Source of the DNA: Halodurantibacterium flavum
Lineage (GTDB): Bacteria; Pseudomonadota; Alphaproteobacteria; Rhodobacterales; Rhodobacteraceae
Length of the DNA: 59,831 bases
NCBI RefSeq assembly: GCF_042681825.1
Contig: NZ_JBHUGH010000004.1
Location: forward strand, 1-59,831
Direction of reading: 5' to 3'
Part shown: positions 22,321-30,378 of the stretch, piece after piece
Numbering within the stretch: the stretch's first letter is position 1
Layout of the letters: each line of letters opens with the position of its first letter
The notes under the pieces: generated by a model
Seen by the model: the letters and a program-made list of their open reading frames with translations, nothing else
Databases searched by the model: none
Told to the model about the DNA's origin: nothing
Program-made: the position numbers and the translations under genes

Positions 22321-22863
22321 CAACCCATCTTCTGGAGCGAGGAGGCAAACACCAGCGTCCTCCGCCTGGTGACCAGCCTCCCGGTTCCTCCGGATGACCA
22401 GATCACCCTGCGCGCCTTTCTGGATGGCGAGGTGAAGGCTGCGCCCGATGCGCTTCATATCCTGTTGCGGAGTCTCGATCCTGGCCTCGTCGTCATTCTC
22501 GATGCCCGCAGCGATCCAGAGGATCCTCTTGCAGCCCTCATCCCACTTGGCCGCGATGGGCTCGACCGGCTGGCGGCGCTGGATCGGCTGCTCCGCCACC
22601 TGCATGGCTACAAGGTGCCGCCAGACCGGCGATTGACCACACAACAACGCCGGCGCCTCAAGGCCATGCTGCGGGCGGTCGATGGTCAGCAACACCATGC
22701 CCGCCAGCGCGAGATCGCCGAGGCGATCTTCGGCGCCGATCGGATCGTGGAGGAGCCTTGGCAGACCTCCCCGCTCCGTGACGTCGTCCGCGATCTTCTG
22801 AAGGATGGCGCCGCGATGATCGCGGGCGGTTATCGCAGGCTTCTGCGCTATCGCCGCCGATAG
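22318..22863 (+). CDS. DUF2285 C-terminal part of excision activator (FseA-like, frame 2)
   Basis: From the proposed +1 slip, 181 residues follow: EQPIFWSEEANTSVLRLV..., then a C-terminal DUF2285/RovC-type DNA-binding domain (DRLLRHLHGYKVPPDRRL...LRAVDG...IAEAIFGADRI...WQTSPLRDVVRDLLKDG). No good start codon with a ribosome-binding site exists near the junction; the nearest in-frame ATG upstream (22159) would add an out-of-frame nonsense N-terminus. The fused product would be 255 aa. The role inferred is activation of the excisionase gene that starts 138 nt downstream. Confidence 0.7.
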   Translation, partial: EQPIFWSEEANTSVLRLVTSLPVPPDDQITLRAFLDGEVKAAPDALHILLRSLDPGLVVILDARSDPEDPLAALIPLGRDGLDRLAALDRLLRHLHGYKVPPDRRLTTQQRRRLKAMLRAVDGQQHHARQREIAEAIFGADRIVEEPWQTSPLRDVVRDLLKDGAAMIAGGYRRLLRYRRR

Positions 22864-23001
22864 CGCGCCCGCCCACGATCAGGGGTGGGGGAAACAGACC
22901 CCCCCTGAATTCCCCCTCCCTCCTCGCCCGCGTTCTTCGCCACCTTGGCCCTTGTTCGCCGCACCACACCTGCGGCGCCAATCCCGGCTACGGAGGCATC
23001 C

Positions 23002-23283
23002 ATGAACGTCAACCCCCATCATCCGCCGCCGCGCTTCCTGCGCACCAAGGAGGCGGCCGATTTCCTGGGCCTCTCGCCCCGCACGCTGGAAAAGCACCGG
23101 ACCTATGGCACCGGACCGATCTTCCACAAGCTTGGCGGGCGCGTGGTCTACGCCATCGACGAGCTTGAATCCTGGGCCGCCAAGGGCAAGGTCACCTCGA
23201 CCTCGGATCCGCGCGGCGCCGTGCTGCCCGCCAAGCGCCACAACATGGTGCCGCAGCCCCATGCCGGCCGATACGCGCGCTGA
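23002..23283 (+). CDS. rdfS: AlpA/MerR-type excisionase (RdfS-like)
   Basis: Product of 93 aa. FLRTKEAADFLGLSPRTLEKHRTYGTGPIFHKLGGRVVYAIDELESW (residues about 10-56) is a winged-helix domain of the excisionase/AlpA (HTH_17) type. ATG 23002 has GGAGG at 22993-22997. Location after the FseA-like gene and before rep, par, traF and relaxase genes is that of rdfS in ICEMlSym-type elements, whose product is the recombination directionality factor for excision. The gene probably starts the long excision/transfer operon. The cognate integrase is not in this window. Confidence 0.75.
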   Translation: MNVNPHHPPPRFLRTKEAADFLGLSPRTLEKHRTYGTGPIFHKLGGRVVYAIDELESWAAKGKVTSTSDPRGAVLPAKRHNMVPQPHAGRYAR

Positions 23284-23294
23284 GGTCTTCATCC

Positions 23295-24443
23295 ATGTCA
23301 CGGCGCAACCTTCCGTCTTCCGAGCGCACCAGGCTCGATCCTTTCGTGGTGGCCTCCGGCGATGCCAGCCCGCGCGATCAACGCGACCTCATGGAACGTC
23401 CCTTTTTCTCGCTCGCCAAATCGCGGCGCACGGTGCCGATCCTCTATGAAGCCGGTGGCGTCCGCGTCGAGGTCTTTGCGGTGCCCGAACATGGCATGGC
23501 GACGATCTGGGATGCCGATGTGCTGATCTGGGCCGCCGGGCAGATCGTCGAAGCCGAGAACCTCGGGCTGAAGACCTCGCGTTTCCTGCGCTTCACGCCC
23601 TATCATCTGCTGACCGCTGTGGGCCGGGAAACCGGGGCCAGCGACTACAAACTGCTGAAGGGCGCGCTGGCCCGGCTGCAATCGACGGTTATCCGCACCA
23701 CGATCCGGCAGGGCGAGCATTGGCGACGCCATCAGTTTTCCTGGATCAATGAATGGGAAGAACTGACGCGCCGCGACGGCCGCGTCGAGGGCATGGAATT
23801 CGTCCTACCCGACTGGTTTTATCGCGGGGTCATTGATCGATCGTTGGTCCTCGCTATCGACCCGGCATATTTCCGGCTCAAGGGCGGGATCGAGCGCTGG
23901 CTCTACCGTGTCGCACGCAAGCACGCCGGCCGGCAGGCGGATGGCTGGCTGTTCGATATTCCCCATCTTCACGAGAAATCCGGCTCTCTCGCGCGCGTCT
24001 CCGACTTCGCGCTCCAGATCCGCCGTCTCGCGGCGCGGCAATCCCTGCCCGGATACAGCCTGCGCATAGAACATGACGGGTGCCGAGAACTGTTGCGCAT
24101 CCTTCCCGCGAAGTTATCCACAGCTTCTGTGGATAACTCTGTGAAAGCCATCGGGAGATCGCACGCAACCCGCATCGGGAGATCACACGCAGGGCCTTCG
24201 GGAGATCACACGCACAAACACCAGCTAAGTCTCTGGCCTGAAACAACGATTCCGGGCCTTAACTTAGAGTCTAACAGAGAGACTAACTTGATGTTGGGCC
24301 GGGAGGTCGGGGACAACGCCAGATCGGCCCCCCCCGAACCGCCCTCATCCAAGGCGATCATCGACACGTCTTTCCGCAAAGACGCGGATACGGCGGAACC
24401 CGTCGCAGCTGAAGCAGGACCCCGGAACGGGGGGCGGCAATGA
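23295..24443 (+). CDS. RepA-type replication initiator
   Basis: Product of 382 aa: a replication initiator of the 'replication initiator protein A' type, with SRFLRFTPYHLLTAVGRETGASDYKLLKGALARLQSTVI and FSWINEWEEL segments and tandem winged-helix character (about residues 90-270). The tail from about residue 275 is low in structure and contains IGRSHA repeats, because the DNA there is a set of iterons and DnaA boxes (24112-24214). It overlaps parA by 4 nt. In ICEs such genes support replication of the excised circle or partition. The start has no strong ribosome-binding site but the gene follows rdfS closely. Confidence 0.8.
   Translation: MSRRNLPSSERTRLDPFVVASGDASPRDQRDLMERPFFSLAKSRRTVPILYEAGGVRVEVFAVPEHGMATIWDADVLIWAAGQIVEAENLGLKTSRFLRFTPYHLLTAVGRETGASDYKLLKGALARLQSTVIRTTIRQGEHWRRHQFSWINEWEELTRRDGRVEGMEFVLPDWFYRGVIDRSLVLAIDPAYFRLKGGIERWLYRVARKHAGRQADGWLFDIPHLHEKSGSLARVSDFALQIRRLAARQSLPGYSLRIEHDGCRELLRILPAKLSTASVDNSVKAIGRSHATRIGRSHAGPSGDHTHKHQLSLWPETTIPGLNLESNRETNLMLGREVGDNARSAPPEPPSSKAIIDTSFRKDADTAEPVAAEAGPRNGGRQ
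24112..24295. other. Candidate replication origin (DnaA boxes plus iterons) inside repA
   Basis: Two perfect DnaA boxes in inverted orientation, TTATCCACA (24114-24122) and TGTGGATAA (24128-24136), lie in a perfect 12-bp inverted repeat with a CTT spacer. Three 18-bp direct repeats (A/T)TCGGGAGATC(A/G)CACGCA follow at 24150-24167, 24174-24191 and 24197-24214, spaced 24 and 23 bp. A relatively AT-rich stretch (24240-24295) with AGTCT/AGACT arms comes next. This is the layout of an iteron-type oriV, embedded in the 3' part of the initiator gene, as known for repC of repABC plasmids. Confidence 0.8.
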
Positions 24444-25093
24444 TCGTCGCGCTCCTGAACCAGAAGGGTGGGGTCGGCAAAACGACCCTCGCTTTGCACC
24501 TCGCCGGGGCCTGGGCCGCGAAGGGGCTGCGCGTCACGCTGATCGACGCCGACCCGCAAGGCTCGGCCCTCGACTGGTCGGAGCGACGCGGGCACGAAGG
24601 ATTGCCGCGTCTCTTCGGTGTGATCGGCCTTGCGCGCGATACCTTGCACCGCGAAGTGCCGGAATTGGCGCGTAGCGCCGATCGTATCGTGATCGACGGG
24701 CCGCCGCGCGTCGCCGGCCTCATGCGCTCTGCGCTGCTCGCCGCCGACATGGTGCTGATCCCGGTCCAGCCTTCGCCGTTCGACGGCTGGGCCTCGGCCG
24801 AGATGCTGGCGCTTCTCGGCGAGGCGCGCGTCTATCGCCCGGACCTGGCGGCGCGCTTCGTCCTCAATCGCTGCGCCGCGCGCACCGTCATCGCCCGCGA
24901 AACCGCCGAAGGCCTGGCCGATCACGACCCGCCGCTGCTCGCCACCTCCATCGGCCAGCGCGTGGTCTTCGCGCAGGCCGCGCAGACCGGGCGGCTCGCC
25001 TCCGAGGTGGATGGCGACAGCACCGCCGCCCGCGAGGTCGCGGCGCTGGCCGAGGAGATCGACCGGCTCGGGATCGGGAGGATCACGCCATGA
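24440..25093 (+). CDS. parA: ParA-family partition ATPase
   Basis: Product of 217 aa, about the size of small plasmid ParA/ParF proteins. Deviant Walker A KGGVGKTT (residues 9-16), A' motif LIDADPQGSA (38-47) and Walker B-like IVIDGPPRV are visible. It has no N-terminal DNA-binding domain, so partner protein(s) would contact DNA; the RHH protein at 25830 is a candidate. ATG overlaps the repA stop (24440-24443) and its own stop overlaps the methyltransferase start. Likely role: segregation or stable maintenance of the replicating excised element. Confidence 0.85.
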   Translation: MIVALLNQKGGVGKTTLALHLAGAWAAKGLRVTLIDADPQGSALDWSERRGHEGLPRLFGVIGLARDTLHREVPELARSADRIVIDGPPRVAGLMRSALLAADMVLIPVQPSPFDGWASAEMLALLGEARVYRPDLAARFVLNRCAARTVIARETAEGLADHDPPLLATSIGQRVVFAQAAQTGRLASEVDGDSTAAREVAALAEEIDRLGIGRITP

Positions 25094-25833
25094 CGATCCT
25101 GACCGGAGATTGCCGGGACCACATGCCCTGGCATGGTCCATACGACCTGATCCTGGCCGATCCGCCCTATGGCGATACCTCGCTGGACTGGGACCGGCGT
25201 GTCGAGGGCTGGCTGCCGCTCGCCCGCGCCGCGTTGCGGCGCACGGGCTCGATCTGGGTGTTCGGCTCGCTGCGCAGCTTCATGGCGACGGCGGATCACT
25301 TCGCGGCCGCTGGCCTGAAGCTCGCGCAGGAGATCGTCTGGGAGAAGCAGAACGGCTCCGGCTTCCACGCCGACCGTTTCAAACGCGTCCATGAACTGGC
25401 CGTCCAGTTCTATCCCGCCGAGACGCCTTGGCGCGACATCTACAACATGGTGCAGACTACGCCGGACGCGACCGGGCGGACGGTGCGGCGCAAGCGCCGC
25501 CCGCCGCATACCGGCCAGATCGCGGCCGGACACTATGTGAGTGAAGACGGCGGACCGCGGCTGATGCGCTCGGTACTCTACCTGCGCAACGCCCATGGCC
25601 GCGCCATTCATCCGACCGAAAAGCCGGTTTCGCTGCTGGAGATCCTGATCCGCACCAGTTGCCCGGAGGGCGGGCTGGTCGGCGACTGGTTCGCCGGATC
25701 GGGCGCTGCCGGTGAAGCCTGCCGGCTCACCGGCCGTCGCTACCTTGGCTGCGAAATCGACCCGGCGATGGCGGGACGCGCACGCGACCGCCTCGCATCC
25801 TTGCTGCCGTTCCATGACGGAGGCCCGACATGA
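25090..25833 (+). CDS. DNA (adenine/cytosine-N4) methyltransferase, beta-type
   Basis: Product of 247 aa. Catalytic motif DPPYG (residues 24-28) comes first and the SAM-binding motif DWFAGSGAAGEA (about 197-208) last, the order of beta-class amino-methyltransferases (CcrM-like). HPTEKPVSLLEILI precedes motif I, as is usual. No restriction endonuclease is adjacent, so it is an orphan enzyme; possible roles are protection of the element on entry or control of replication or transfer timing. Its ends overlap both neighbours by 4 nt, placing it in the rep-par operon. Confidence 0.85.
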   Translation: MTILTGDCRDHMPWHGPYDLILADPPYGDTSLDWDRRVEGWLPLARAALRRTGSIWVFGSLRSFMATADHFAAAGLKLAQEIVWEKQNGSGFHADRFKRVHELAVQFYPAETPWRDIYNMVQTTPDATGRTVRRKRRPPHTGQIAAGHYVSEDGGPRLMRSVLYLRNAHGRAIHPTEKPVSLLEILIRTSCPEGGLVGDWFAGSGAAGEACRLTGRRYLGCEIDPAMAGRARDRLASLLPFHDGGPT

Positions 25834-26084
25834 CTCGTCACCGAAAACCGCACGGCTTCGCCACGCGTCCCGGCGATCCGGAAGGCTGGATCAGAACGGC
25901 AGATGCGCCGTCGAGGCCCGCTCGGGACGCCGCCGGGTTCACCGCGCGGCTGACCGTGGACATCACACCGTCGCTGCGCGGCCGGATCAAGATCGCGGCC
26001 TTCCAGCGCGGCGAGACCGTCGCCGACATGCTGCGCGATCTGCTCGCGCGCGAGTTTCCTCCCGATGACGGAGAGACGCCATGA
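25830..26084 (+). CDS. Ribbon-helix-helix-like small protein
   Basis: Product of 84 aa. FTARLTVDITPSLRGRIKIAAFQRGETVADMLRDLLAREFP (residues 36-77) has the beta-strand plus two-helix pattern of ribbon-helix-helix DNA-binding proteins (ParG/CopG-like). The N-terminal 35 residues are basic and flexible. Its position two genes after parA makes it a candidate centromere-binding partner, although DUF-type annotations are also used for relatives. It overlaps both neighbours by 4 nt. Confidence 0.65.
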   Translation: MTRHRKPHGFATRPGDPEGWIRTADAPSRPARDAAGFTARLTVDITPSLRGRIKIAAFQRGETVADMLRDLLAREFPPDDGETP

Positions 26085-26599
26085 ACGGTTTTCCTGACCG
26101 CCGCATGGGTGGCCACCCACTGCCGAACGACGCGCCGCCCTTCACCACGCTGGTCCATCTGACCTGGGTCGAGGGCCGGATCGAACATTGGATCCGTTTC
26201 GGCAAGAAGAGCTTCGAGCGCGTCCTCGACCGTCACAGTCGCCTGGTCGGCTTCGCGCCCGGCAACATCTTCGCCCTCGTCCGCTGGGCGTCGAACGACT
26301 ATGGCACGGTCATCTCGCGCATCGACATCCTGCGCGCGATCGACCGGGCCGAGCCGTTCCAGAAGCTGCCATTCGTGCGCCCCGGCGGGGAGTTGCTCCT
26401 GAAGCTCGAGGGCTGGCCAAAAGTCGAGCGCGTGCTCCAGCTCATCGACGCGATCGAGGCGCTCCGTATCGACCCGGTCCAGGCCGCGCCCGACTACTGG
26501 CGCCATGTCCACAACCGGCTGACCGTCGGTGCCGAGCCGCGCGTCTATACGCGCGACCAGCACCGCGCCTGGCTGGCGCGCCGGAGCATCCTGTCATGA
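26081..26599 (+). CDS. DUF2840 family protein
   Basis: Product of 172 aa: FTTLVHLTWVEGRIEHWIRFGKKSFERVLDRHSRLVGFAPGNIFALVRWASNDYGTVISRIDILRA is the DUF2840 signature, a family almost always found between parA-like and traF genes in alphaproteobacterial conjugative elements. Function unknown. Short overlaps with both neighbouring genes point to a single transcript with the peptidase and relaxase genes. Confidence 0.8.
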   Translation: MNGFPDRRMGGHPLPNDAPPFTTLVHLTWVEGRIEHWIRFGKKSFERVLDRHSRLVGFAPGNIFALVRWASNDYGTVISRIDILRAIDRAEPFQKLPFVRPGGELLLKLEGWPKVERVLQLIDAIEALRIDPVQAAPDYWRHVHNRLTVGAEPRVYTRDQHRAWLARRSILS

Positions 26600-27144
26600 C
26601 GCGGCGCGGTTTGATCGCCGCTGCGATGCTTGCCGGCTGCGCGCTGATCGCGGTTCCCCTTGTGACCGGCCACGCTCCCCGGCTGATCTGGAATGCGTCG
26701 GCCAGCGTACCGCTTGGCCTCTATTCTGTTGCTCCGCCAGGAAGCATCGCGATCGGCGATCTGGTCGCCGTCGCGCTGCCCGAGGATCTTGCCGCCTTCT
26801 TCGACGCGCGCGGCTATCTGCCGCGCGGTGTGCCGCTGATCAAGCGGGTGCTGGCACTGCCAGGCACCGAAGTCTGCCGCAGCGGCAGGACGATCTTTGC
26901 CCATGGCCGCGCCTGGGGAGAGGTGCAGGCACATGATAGCGCCGGCCGCGATCTACCGGACTGGCAGGGCTGCCGCGTGATCGCCGAGGGCGAGGCATTC
27001 CTCATGAACTGGGACGCGCCGGACAGCCTCGACGGGCGCTACTTCGGCCCGCTTCCGCTTGCCTCCATCACCGCCCGTCTGACGCCGATCTGGACCGATC
27101 GAGACGGCGACGGGCGCTTCGAATGGCGGGCGCCGATGCGGTGA
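26596..27144 (+). CDS. traF: TraF-type S26 signal peptidase
   Basis: Product of 182 aa from ATG 26596 (overlaps the previous stop). An N-terminal membrane segment (about residues 5-25) is followed by the S26 catalytic serine in SASVPLGLYSV (about 36-46) and the lysine-bearing LIKRVLALPGTEV (about 83-95), then GDNxxxS-like LMNWDAPDSLDGRYFGPLP. In RP4, TraF matures and cyclises the TrbC pilin; the trbC gene lies at 36064 in this window. It acts in the inner membrane or periplasm. Confidence 0.85.
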   Translation: MTRRGLIAAAMLAGCALIAVPLVTGHAPRLIWNASASVPLGLYSVAPPGSIAIGDLVAVALPEDLAAFFDARGYLPRGVPLIKRVLALPGTEVCRSGRTIFAHGRAWGEVQAHDSAGRDLPDWQGCRVIAEGEAFLMNWDAPDSLDGRYFGPLPLASITARLTPIWTDRDGDGRFEWRAPMR

Positions 27145-27215
27145 GCGCCCGACCTCCGGTCGGCGCGTCCCACGCGCCGGTCGCCACCATCACCGCCCAT
27201 GAAAGGACCAGACCC

Positions 27216-27554
27216 ATGCCCCAGATCGGTGAATTCACCCGCGACAAATCCGGCTTCTCGGGCCGCATCACGACGCTTACCCTCGACGCCGAGATCGCGA
27301 TCCTGCCGGCTGATCCCTCGGACGCCGAAAACGCGCCCGATCATCGCGTCCATCTCGGACCCGATGACACGGCGCCCGAGATTGGCGCCGCCTGGACGCG
27401 CACCGGCGAGCGGGCCGGCGAGTATCTCTCGGTGCTGATCGACGATCCGGCACTGCCGCATCCGATCCGCGCCAACCTGTTTCAGAACGGCGGCGATGCG
27501 ACGTCGTGGTCGCTGAACTGGAACCGTCCGCCGAAACGCGACGCGAAGGATTGA
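27216..27554 (+). CDS. DUF736 family protein (second copy)
   Basis: Product of 112 aa, MPQIGEFTRDKSGFSGRITTLTLDAEIAI..., with the DUF736 pattern IGEF, IGAAWTRTGERAGEYLSVLIDDP and a final SWSLNWNRP. AAAGGA lies upstream of ATG 27216. It is a diverged paralogue of the gene at 19853 and lies in the mobilisation operon, the position in which DUF736 is found in ICEMlSym-like elements. Confidence 0.8.
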   Translation: MPQIGEFTRDKSGFSGRITTLTLDAEIAILPADPSDAENAPDHRVHLGPDDTAPEIGAAWTRTGERAGEYLSVLIDDPALPHPIRANLFQNGGDATSWSLNWNRPPKRDAKD

Positions 27555-27557
27555 GCG

Positions 27558-28337
27558 ATGCCGCTGATCCGCATCCGGCTTCACCAAGCGCTTGCGTCCG
27601 GGCGGTCTCGCGCCGCCCGGCGCATCGCCTTCTTCCTCCTTTCCGGCCTCACCCTTTCCGTCGCGCCAGCCGTCTCCGTGCTGGCGCAGGATGCACCGCC
27701 CCCCGGACATTCGGTGAGCGATCCCCATGCAGCCCATATCGCCGAGGCCGCGCAGCGGTTCGGCGTTCCCGAGCTGTGGATCCGGGCAGTCCTGCGCGTG
27801 GAAAGCGCCGGCAATGTGCATGCGATCTCCGCGGCCGGGGCGATGGGGCTGATGCAGGTCATGCCCGAGACCTGGGCCGGTCTGCGCGCGCGGTATGGGC
27901 TCGGAGACGACCCCTATCTGCCGCGCGACAACATCCTCGCCGGCACCGCCTATCTGCGCGAAATGTGGGACCGCTACGGCAACGCAGGCGCGATGCTCGC
28001 GGCCTACAATGCCGGCCCTGGACGCTATGACGAGTTCCTTGCATCGGGGCGCGTGCTGCCTGCCGAAACCCGCGCATATGTCGCCGCACTCGCGCCGCTT
28101 CTCGGTGGCCATCTGCTGCCCGAAGGTGTCGTCGCTGTTGCTCCACTGCCGTCCGACTGGCGCGAGGCATCGCTCTTTGCCGCGCCTTCGAGCGGCCCGG
28201 ATGCTGGGCCGGGTTTGCACGGCGAGCGCCTCCCTAACCGCGCGGCATCCGAACCGTCCACGCCCGAGAACCCGCACGCTCTTGCCCCTTCCGGCGAGCT
28301 GTTCGTGACGCGATCCGTGCCGGGAGCTGCGCCATGA
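27558..28337 (+). CDS. Lytic transglycosylase (VirB1-like)
   Basis: Product of 259 aa. A positively charged N-terminus and hydrophobic segment ending in VLAQD (about residues 20-44) form a signal peptide. The SLT/GH23 domain follows: catalytic Glu in VLRVESAGNVHAISAAGAMGLMQVMPETW (about 80-107) and AYNAGPGRYDE (about 154-164). The Pro-rich tail has no domain. It would locally open peptidoglycan for the conjugation channel. It begins 3 nt after the DUF736 stop. Confidence 0.85.
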   Translation: MPLIRIRLHQALASGRSRAARRIAFFLLSGLTLSVAPAVSVLAQDAPPPGHSVSDPHAAHIAEAAQRFGVPELWIRAVLRVESAGNVHAISAAGAMGLMQVMPETWAGLRARYGLGDDPYLPRDNILAGTAYLREMWDRYGNAGAMLAAYNAGPGRYDEFLASGRVLPAETRAYVAALAPLLGGHLLPEGVVAVAPLPSDWREASLFAAPSSGPDAGPGLHGERLPNRAASEPSTPENPHALAPSGELFVTRSVPGAAP

Positions 28338-28586
28338 CCGGGATCGCGGGATTTTGCGGTGCAGCGGGATGCAGGGGAGGATCGGCGGAAGGACGGGGAG
28401 GGCCGAGAAGCGCGACAGAATTATGGCTAGATAAAAGCCCCGGCCCGCCAACGACCAAACCATTGACATGGCATGTCTTTTGGCGTGCCGGCCGGTCGGC
28501 GGCGGTGCCGCTGTTTTCTGATTTTCCCGTGATTTCAAGGGTGTTTTCGGCACTGGCCAGTGTTTTCCGGCGAATGGAGGACCGAG
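28338..28586. other. Candidate oriT and relaxase leader region
   Basis: This 249-bp gap between the transglycosylase and the relaxase has lower GC than its flanks and several dyads: GACATG-G-CATGTC (28465-28477, overlapping TTGACA at 28463) and the palindrome CACTGGCCAGTG (28551-28562). In ICEMlSym-type elements oriT lies just upstream of the relaxase gene, so oriT is expected here. An 87-codon frame starting at 28334 (ATGA overlap) spans it, but its product looks unlike a protein. The exact nick site cannot be read from sequence alone. Confidence 0.5.
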
Positions 28587-30362
28587 ATGGGCAATGATGA
28601 GCACGAGTTTCGGATCCGTCCCGGCCGTCCGCGCTCGACCCCTGCACCGCGCGCAAAGAGCTTCATCAATCAGGTGCTGCGCGCCGCCCGCAAGGCGGGC
28701 CCGGTCAGCGCAATCGCGAAATCGGGACGCCCGTCCCGCGCCGGCAAATCGACCTTCGGTCGCGGCCGGACCAGCTTCGGGCGTTCGCGGCTGTTTGGCT
28801 CGACCCGGCGGGTCGTGGTGAAGGCCAAGATCGCCCGGCATCGGGGACGCGCCTTCTGCTCGGCGCCCATGTCTGCGCATCTCTCCTATCTCCAGCGCGA
28901 CGGCGTCACCCGAGATGGCGAGGATGGTGCCATGTTCGATGGCGAGATCGACCGCGCCGATGACATCGCCTTCGCCGAACGGTGTCAGGACGATCGCCAC
29001 CATTTCCGGTTCATCATCTCGCCCGAGGATGCGGGCGACATGACGGATCTGCGGGGGTTCACCCGCGACCTGGTTCAGCAGATGGAAGCCGATCTCGGAA
29101 CGAAGCTCGACTGGGTGGCCGTCGATCACTGGAACACCGACAATCCGCATGTGCATCTGCTGGTGCGCGGCGTCGATGAGGCCGGGGCCGACCTGGTGAT
29201 TTCCCGCGACTATATCAGCCACGGCCTGCGCTCTCGCGCCGAAGATCTGGTTTCGCTCGAACTCGGGCCGAAGCCCGAGCACGAAATCCGCTCCGCTCTC
29301 GAACGGGAAGTCACCGCCGAACGCTGGACCCGGCTAGACGTCGAAATCCGGTTCAACGCCGATGAACTGGGCTTTGTCGATCTGCGCACGGCACCGCAGA
29401 CGACGGGCGATCCTCGCACCGGCGATCCCGAGATCCGGCGGCTGATGATCGGCCGGCTTCAGCACCTCGAAAAGCTGGGCCTCGCCACGCCGGCCGGTCC
29501 GAGCGAATGGATGTTGGAACTGGGGGCCGAGCGCACCCTGCGCGATCTCGGGATGCGCGGCGATATCATCAAGACCATGCACCGCGCCTTTGCCGAGCGG
29601 GGCGAGGACCGCGGCATCGCGGATTTCGTTCCGAACAGTGCGCTATCGGGTCCGCCCGTCATCGGAAAGCTGATCGAGAAGGGGCTGCACGATGAGCTGA
29701 CCGGCGAAGCCTATGCGGTGATCGACGGCACCGACGGGCGCGCGCATCACGTCAGCCTCCGTGGGGTCGAAGCCTTCGACAACGCTCCGCCGATCGGTGG
29801 CATCGTCGAGGTGCGTCGTTTCGGCGGCGCAGAGGACGCGCGGCCGACACTGGTGCTCGCCAACCGATCCGATCTCGATCTTGAAAGGCAGATCACCGCT
29901 CCCGGCGCGACCTGGCTTGACCACCGGCTCGTGGAACGCGAACCCATCCCGCTTGCCATGGGCGGCTTCGGGCGCGAGGTCCGCGAGGCTATGGACGCAC
30001 GCGCCGAGCATCTCGTCGAGGAGGGTCTCGCCCGCCGTGAGGGGCAGCGGATCGTCCTGGGGCGCAACCTGCTGGCGACGCTGCGGCGCCGGGAACTCGA
30101 TGCCGTGGGTGAGCAACTCTCGGCCGAGACCGGGTTGACGCATGTGAAGACGAAGGCAGGCGACTACGTGGCCGGCGCCTATCGTCGTCAACTCACCCTC
30201 ACCTCTGGCCGCTTCGCCATGATCGATGACGGACTCGGTTTCCAATTGGTGCCGTGGTCGCGCGAGATCGAGGACAAGCTCGGCCAGCACATCGCCGGCA
30301 CCGCCAAATCCGGCGGCGGCATCGAATGGTCGCTGGGGCGCAAGCGCGATCTCGGCCTCTGA
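28587..30362 (+). CDS. rlxS: VirD2-family relaxase (RlxS-like, DUF3363)
   Basis: Product of 591 aa from ATG 28587, with GGAGG 6-10 nt upstream. The basic, Arg/Lys/Ser-rich N-terminus (1-80) precedes the relaxase core: SAHLSYLQRDGV with the likely nicking Tyr (about residue 99), HHFRFIISPEDA, and the metal-binding VDHWNTDNPHVHLLVRG (HxH at about 187-189). The C-terminal half is the DUF3363 region. It nicks oriT and pilots the strand through the VirD4/Trb system. It is followed 16 nt later by the coupling protein gene. Confidence 0.88.
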   Translation: MGNDEHEFRIRPGRPRSTPAPRAKSFINQVLRAARKAGPVSAIAKSGRPSRAGKSTFGRGRTSFGRSRLFGSTRRVVVKAKIARHRGRAFCSAPMSAHLSYLQRDGVTRDGEDGAMFDGEIDRADDIAFAERCQDDRHHFRFIISPEDAGDMTDLRGFTRDLVQQMEADLGTKLDWVAVDHWNTDNPHVHLLVRGVDEAGADLVISRDYISHGLRSRAEDLVSLELGPKPEHEIRSALEREVTAERWTRLDVEIRFNADELGFVDLRTAPQTTGDPRTGDPEIRRLMIGRLQHLEKLGLATPAGPSEWMLELGAERTLRDLGMRGDIIKTMHRAFAERGEDRGIADFVPNSALSGPPVIGKLIEKGLHDELTGEAYAVIDGTDGRAHHVSLRGVEAFDNAPPIGGIVEVRRFGGAEDARPTLVLANRSDLDLERQITAPGATWLDHRLVEREPIPLAMGGFGREVREAMDARAEHLVEEGLARREGQRIVLGRNLLATLRRRELDAVGEQLSAETGLTHVKTKAGDYVAGAYRRQLTLTSGRFAMIDDGLGFQLVPWSREIEDKLGQHIAGTAKSGGGIEWSLGRKRDLGL

Positions 30363-30378
30363 CAGAAGGAACCCGCCC

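Noticed and set aside
24150..24214. Three short direct repeats that could suggest a CRISPR array
   Set aside because: The units are 18 bp with 5-6-bp spacers, lie inside repA and accompany DnaA boxes; they are iterons. No cas gene is present.
28334..28597. 87-codon frame overlapping the transglycosylase stop by ATGA
   Set aside because: Its translation is unlike a folded protein, it covers the likely oriT and the relaxase ribosome-binding site, and no family is recognised; treated as non-coding.
27039..29282. Long antisense open frame (747 codons) over DUF736, transglycosylase and relaxase genes
   Set aside because: It spans three well-supported genes and their spacers, with a low-complexity, Arg/Gly/His-rich translation.
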